DNA from: a virus
Length of the DNA: 24,221 nucleotides
Strand: one strand, 5' to 3'
Virus record (IMG/VR): IMGVR_UViG_3300020188_000055
Location: 1 to 24,221 of that record
Shown here: piece by piece, positions 21,427 to 24,221 of the stretch
How the letters are laid out: each line of letters begins with the position of its first letter
How positions within the stretch are numbered: position 1 is the stretch's first letter
Position numbers and translations under genes: made by a program
The notes under the pieces: model-generated
Told to the model about the DNA's origin: nothing
The model's input: only the letters and a program-made list of their open reading frames with translations
Databases searched by the model: none

Positions 21427-21987
21427 ATGGCTTGTATTGTAAATTTCACTAACGTAGATGACATCGTTTACTCTTGCGATGAATTGTCAACTGGTGGTTT
21501 AAAGACCGTTTACCTTTGCGACAAGTCCGACTTGGCCGGAATTGCTAACGGTGTAACTGTTAATGCGGCAGGTGAGGTTACTGTTATTGCTGGCGGATTG
21601 GTTTCTGCAGGACTTGACCTTGTTGGTCTTGGCTTTAACAATAAGGATGGATTCTCTAACTTTACCGACGTTAAGACTCTTAACGCTGATGGTTCCGGCT
21701 CTGCCGTTCCTACTATTCAGTTGGAGTTCATTCGTATGGGGGCAACTTTGCGCACCACTTTGGAGACTATTGCTCGTCCAGGTGCTGAGTTGGTTGCTTT
21801 TGTTGAGACTGCTGCTGGAACCTACCATATGGTTGGTTATGACTTCGGTTTGTATGCTGGTACTGTAGATGGCGCTTCTGGTGTTGCTCGTACTGACAAG
21901 AACCGTTACCAATTGACTTTGATTGGAGATGAGAACGTATTGGCTTATACGTTGGATACCGCCAACTGGGGTTTGGTTAACGCCTAA
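21427..21987 (+). CDS. Major tail tube protein (probable)
   Basis: This 186-aa beta-rich protein contains ELVAFVETAAGTYHMVGYDF, then GLYAGTVDGASGVARTDKNR and YQLTLIGDENVLAYTLD. The Gly-turn followed by Thr-Asp-Lys-Asn-Arg-Tyr-Gln-Leu-Thr-Leu fits the last strands of tail tube proteins. Codon bias is as strong as in the capsid gene (TTG Leu, GCT Ala), which marks an abundant structural protein. It stands between two strong terminators, so its expression is set separately. A major decoration protein is the alternative; a tail tube is favoured because a tube gene is missing elsewhere in the window. Confidence 0.7.
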   Translation: MACIVNFTNVDDIVYSCDELSTGGLKTVYLCDKSDLAGIANGVTVNAAGEVTVIAGGLVSAGLDLVGLGFNNKDGFSNFTDVKTLNADGSGSAVPTIQLEFIRMGATLRTTLETIARPGAELVAFVETAAGTYHMVGYDFGLYAGTVDGASGVARTDKNRYQLTLIGDENVLAYTLDTANWGLVNA

Positions 21988-22009
21988 TAATTAGGTTTCT
22001 TAACTCAAG

Positions 22010-22037
22010 GGGGAGGGGGATTCCCCTCCCCTTTTTT
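22010..22037 (+). terminator. Intrinsic terminator after the tail tube gene
   Basis: A perfect 9-bp stem GGGGAGGGG (22010-22018) / CCCCTCCCC (22023-22031), with a GATT loop, is followed by six T (22032-22037). It sits 22 nt after the tail tube stop and is among the strongest hairpins in the window. Confidence 0.88.
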
Positions 22038-22048
22038 ATATTTAACAG

Positions 22049-22393
22049 ATGAAGTCTATACGAAACGGTCTTGTAAACTACGTATCATTCGTTCGCACGT
22101 ATGATATGCAAGCGGAAGCATACAACGTAAAGCTTGAAAAGGTAGTTGGCTCTGTTGAGTACAACTTTTATGGATTACAAGACATCTCTTCGTTTGATGC
22201 GTGTAACGACTTTATCACCCTCACCATTGACCTGATTGACACCGATATAGACGGTGGTGAGTATTATCTGACAATCTCTGGCGCTAGTGGCGACTACGCC
22301 AAGTATTTGTGCAACGTAAAGGACCACGAATACGTCAACTCTACAAACGCAAATTCACTGTTAGCAAGTACAGTAAAAATTAGTAACTTGTAA
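22049..22393 (+). CDS. Hypothetical virion-module protein (114 aa)
   Basis: This 114-aa protein is not recognised. Central beta-strand patterns appear (NDFITLTIDLIDTDIDGGEY, YLTISGASGDYAKYLCNV) and a final segment rich in Asn and Ser ends ASTVKISNL. The style (short beta-sandwich with GGEYYLTIS) is common for small head or tail accessory proteins of Bacteroidetes phages. It lies between the tail tube terminator and the portal gene, 10 nt before the latter, so it is probably made at low level with the portal. Confidence 0.6.
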   Translation: MKSIRNGLVNYVSFVRTYDMQAEAYNVKLEKVVGSVEYNFYGLQDISSFDACNDFITLTIDLIDTDIDGGEYYLTISGASGDYAKYLCNVKDHEYVNSTNANSLLASTVKISNL

Positions 22394-22403
22394 ATTATAA
22401 GGT

Positions 22404-23645
22404 ATGGGACTTTGGGATAATGTAAAAGACTTTTTCGCGGCCAACACATATGTAGTGGCTACAGAAACAAACGTCTCTACCAATCCACTTGAGAAGTCTG
22501 TTGAGTCACTCAATGGACGGTACAATGTGGGTATGACTGAGGTTGGTGACTACATAAAGTTCGGCTCTCAGGACGATTTCTCAATCGTCTTGGAAAAGAT
22601 GTTTAAACAATCACCTGTGCACTCTGGTATCGTTACCAAGAAGGCTAAGATGGTTGCTGGTAATGACATCAAGTACGACCTTGAGGCGTACAAGACTCCA
22701 GCCAAGCAGGCGGAGATTCGCGCCTTCCTGGCCAACTGCGCAGGAAAATCACAAGGGCTTTACAGCCAGATTGTTCACGCCTCTTTTCAATACGAGCTTC
22801 ACGGAGCCTTTGCTTTTTACATTAAATGGAATGGAGACCATAATAAGATTGTTGAATTGCGCTCTTTGGATATCAAAGGAGTTCGTGCGGCTGAGCCTAC
22901 TGACGGTAAGGTTAATCATTACATTGTCCGCCGACGGTTTGGTGTCGCTGCTACGTCTATGCAGCACAACACTCCGAAGAAGTATCCAGCGTTTGACAAG
23001 TTCAGCAACGCACGAGAGCAAGTCCTCTATGTAAAGAACCCATACAGCGGAAACCAGTTTTACGGCATTCCCAACTACGTTTCTGCATTCCACTATATCA
23101 ATGCCGACTTTGAGTTTGGCAAGCACATCCGAAACTCCGCCGCTAACTCGTTCACGCCCAAAGTATTAGCAACCTTCATTGGTCGCAATATGAGCAACGA
23201 GCAGAAGCGTGAGGAGTACGACAAATTCAAGGCATCCTTCATTGGGTCCGAGGCAGAGCCGGTTGTCGTGTCTTGGGTTAAGAATAAGGACGAGGCTCCT
23301 GAGTTCAAGACTTTGGATGTGAACAATCTTGACAAGACTGTAGATATTTTATCTCGTTTGAACGATGCGAAGATTCTCACCGCACATAACGTCACCTCGC
23401 CCACGCTTTTCGGTGTTATGGTTGCTGGCAAGTTGGGTGGTACGGGTAATGAACTTGTAACCGCCTACCAGATTTTCCGAGCTACTGAGACACTGCCAAA
23501 CCGCTACCTACTTATGGATGCTGTAAACCGCATCTTGGGTACTGCCAATTACGACAAGATTGGCCTTGAGGTTGTAGAAGAACAAATCAATCTAGAGTCC
23601 ATTAAGGGCGCTAATCCAACTGATATCCCTGCTCAAAATGGTTAA
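22404..23645 (+). CDS. Portal protein
   Basis: This 413-aa protein forms the dodecameric ring at one capsid vertex through which DNA enters and leaves. Telling features are an N-terminal part with MFKQSPVHSGIVTKKAKMVA, the wing segment SFQYELHGAFAFYIKWNGDH, the portal hallmark VKNPYSGNQFYGIPNYVSAF (about 211-230), and a stem/clip region before LFGVMVAGKLGGTGNELVTA (about 332-351), a stretch seen in PBSX-type and similar portals. Size is in the usual 400-500 aa range. It overlaps the connector gene by 8 nt. It lies after the capsid gene rather than before it, which is unusual. Confidence 0.85.
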   Translation: MGLWDNVKDFFAANTYVVATETNVSTNPLEKSVESLNGRYNVGMTEVGDYIKFGSQDDFSIVLEKMFKQSPVHSGIVTKKAKMVAGNDIKYDLEAYKTPAKQAEIRAFLANCAGKSQGLYSQIVHASFQYELHGAFAFYIKWNGDHNKIVELRSLDIKGVRAAEPTDGKVNHYIVRRRFGVAATSMQHNTPKKYPAFDKFSNAREQVLYVKNPYSGNQFYGIPNYVSAFHYINADFEFGKHIRNSAANSFTPKVLATFIGRNMSNEQKREEYDKFKASFIGSEAEPVVVSWVKNKDEAPEFKTLDVNNLDKTVDILSRLNDAKILTAHNVTSPTLFGVMVAGKLGGTGNELVTAYQIFRATETLPNRYLLMDAVNRILGTANYDKIGLEVVEEQINLESIKGANPTDIPAQNG

Positions 23646-24144
23646 GGTAATTTTTATTGACGACAACTACATCTACCAGAACTACCCACTGCCCAACCGT
23701 ATGGACCGGGCGGCCTTGTTGTCTATTATTACGCTTGAGCAGGTAACGTCTGTTCAGGACTTGTTAGGTACAACCTTGTACGAAGACCTTGAGCAGAAGG
23801 TCTATGATGAAGACTTAACTGAAACGGAGCTTGGATTATTCAAGTTGGTTAAGTACAGCCTATGTCTGTATTCCGTGAAGGCAGCAGCTACGTTCTTGCG
23901 TAGCGCCGTTGCCAAGACCAAGAATGAAGAGAAGTCTACGGACAGCTATTCCTTGGATGCTATCGTTAGCGCTATTGACTCTAAGATTGAATATATAAAT
24001 AAAAGGGTTGTAAATTATATCAAGGCTGACGCTACCTTGCTTGCTACGGCACAAGAGAGCGAAAACGACCTCTTTGATGAGAATGATGTATATAACTCCT
24101 CTGTGTTTTATCCCACACAACCCACAATCAACGAGTGCGAATAA
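23638..24144 (+). CDS. Head-tail connector-like protein (168 aa)
   Basis: This 168-aa mostly helical protein has the stretch IITLEQVTSVQDLLGTTLYE followed by a second helix group (FKLVKYSLCLYSVKAAATFL). The I..AQ...L...LG..LY pattern is one I recall for DUF6712/gp6-like adaptors that sit below the portal. An acidic C-terminal tail (NDLFDENDVYN) follows. It overlaps the portal gene by 8 nt, so translation is coupled, and the neighbour fits an adaptor role. The specific family needs a profile search. Confidence 0.7.
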   Translation: MVKVIFIDDNYIYQNYPLPNRMDRAALLSIITLEQVTSVQDLLGTTLYEDLEQKVYDEDLTETELGLFKLVKYSLCLYSVKAAATFLRSAVAKTKNEEKSTDSYSLDAIVSAIDSKIEYINKRVVNYIKADATLLATAQESENDLFDENDVYNSSVFYPTQPTINECE

Positions 24145-24166
24145 CCTAACGATTAAATAGCATTTA

Positions 24167-24221
24167 ATGGAGAATCTCTCAACCTTTGTACGCACATTAG
24201 GGAATCAGTTTATCAAAGGCA
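24167..24221 (+). CDS. Start of a further gene, cut by the window end
   Basis: An ATG at 24167 opens a frame that stays open to the last base (18 codons plus one base; MENLSTFVRTLGNQFIKG). It stands 22 nt after the connector stop, in the same direction and with similar spacing to other junctions. It is probably the next head- or tail-module gene. Nothing can be said about its function. Confidence 0.45.
   Translation, partial: MENLSTFVRTLGNQFIKG

Noticed and set aside
1-24221. tRNA genes, CRISPR arrays, insertion sequences, integrase
   Set aside because: I looked for cloverleaf-like sequence, regular repeat-spacer arrays, transposase motifs and recombinase active-site patterns and saw none; the TACTATATAG arrays have spacers too short for CRISPR.

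Overview
The window looks like about 24 kb of a tailed double-stranded DNA phage (or prophage), most probably a siphovirus of a Bacteroidetes host. The virion genes carry the phage call: large terminase, tape measure protein, XkdF-like protease, major capsid protein, tail tube and portal. A tape measure protein with no visible sheath gene favours a siphovirus. The host guess rests on -7/-33 elements of the TAnnTTTG / TTG type at two or three sites, A-rich leaders with few Shine-Dalgarno sequences, and the general look of the proteins. It is an inference; no database search was possible. No integrase, repressor, lysis gene, DNA polymerase or tRNA was recognised.

Left arm (about 0.4-5.4 kb, all minus strand): a compact replication and recombination operon. 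In transcription order it holds a 41-aa coiled peptide, an 85-aa conserved small protein, a coiled-coil protein, a DnaA domain IV-like protein, a probable single-strand annealing protein, a PD-(D/E)XK exonuclease, a second DnaA domain IV-like protein, a small protein with an SSB-like acidic tail, an 81-aa unknown, a RecA/DnaB-type ATPase, a 50-aa peptide and a zinc-finger protein. Most junctions overlap, so translation is probably coupled. Positions 1-380 hold degenerate repeats and no gene.

Middle segment (about 5.6-7.5 kb, minus strand): visibly richer in G+C than either arm, with a perfect Bacteroidetes-type promoter at its head. It encodes five small or unknown proteins, among them a GP88/DUF7227-like cysteine protein and a 48-aa membrane peptide. 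It resembles an acquired accessory (moron-like) cassette. Its distal side has a GC-rich palindromic, alternating purine-pyrimidine stretch and a plus-strand terminator.

Switch region (about 7.59-7.76 kb): an array of TACTATATAG repeats, a hairpin and a conserved 17-mer. A homologous module with the same order of parts lies at 4.46-4.59 kb in front of the first dnaA-like gene, in the opposite orientation. The two modules precede the leftward replication genes and the rightward morphogenesis genes, so they are candidates for a shared operator/promoter or an iteron-type origin.

Right arm (7.78 kb to the end, all plus strand): an early unknown protein, small and large terminase, a tail-chaperone-like protein, a neck-like protein with an Ig-like domain, a zinc-ribbon peptide, a tail-completion candidate, tape measure protein, two tail-tip proteins, a head-associated protein, an XkdF-like protease/scaffold fusion, major capsid protein, tail tube protein, an unknown, portal and head-tail connector, then the start of a further gene. 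Tail genes come before head genes and portal follows capsid, an unusual order. Capsid and tail-tube genes are each followed by a perfect intrinsic terminator.
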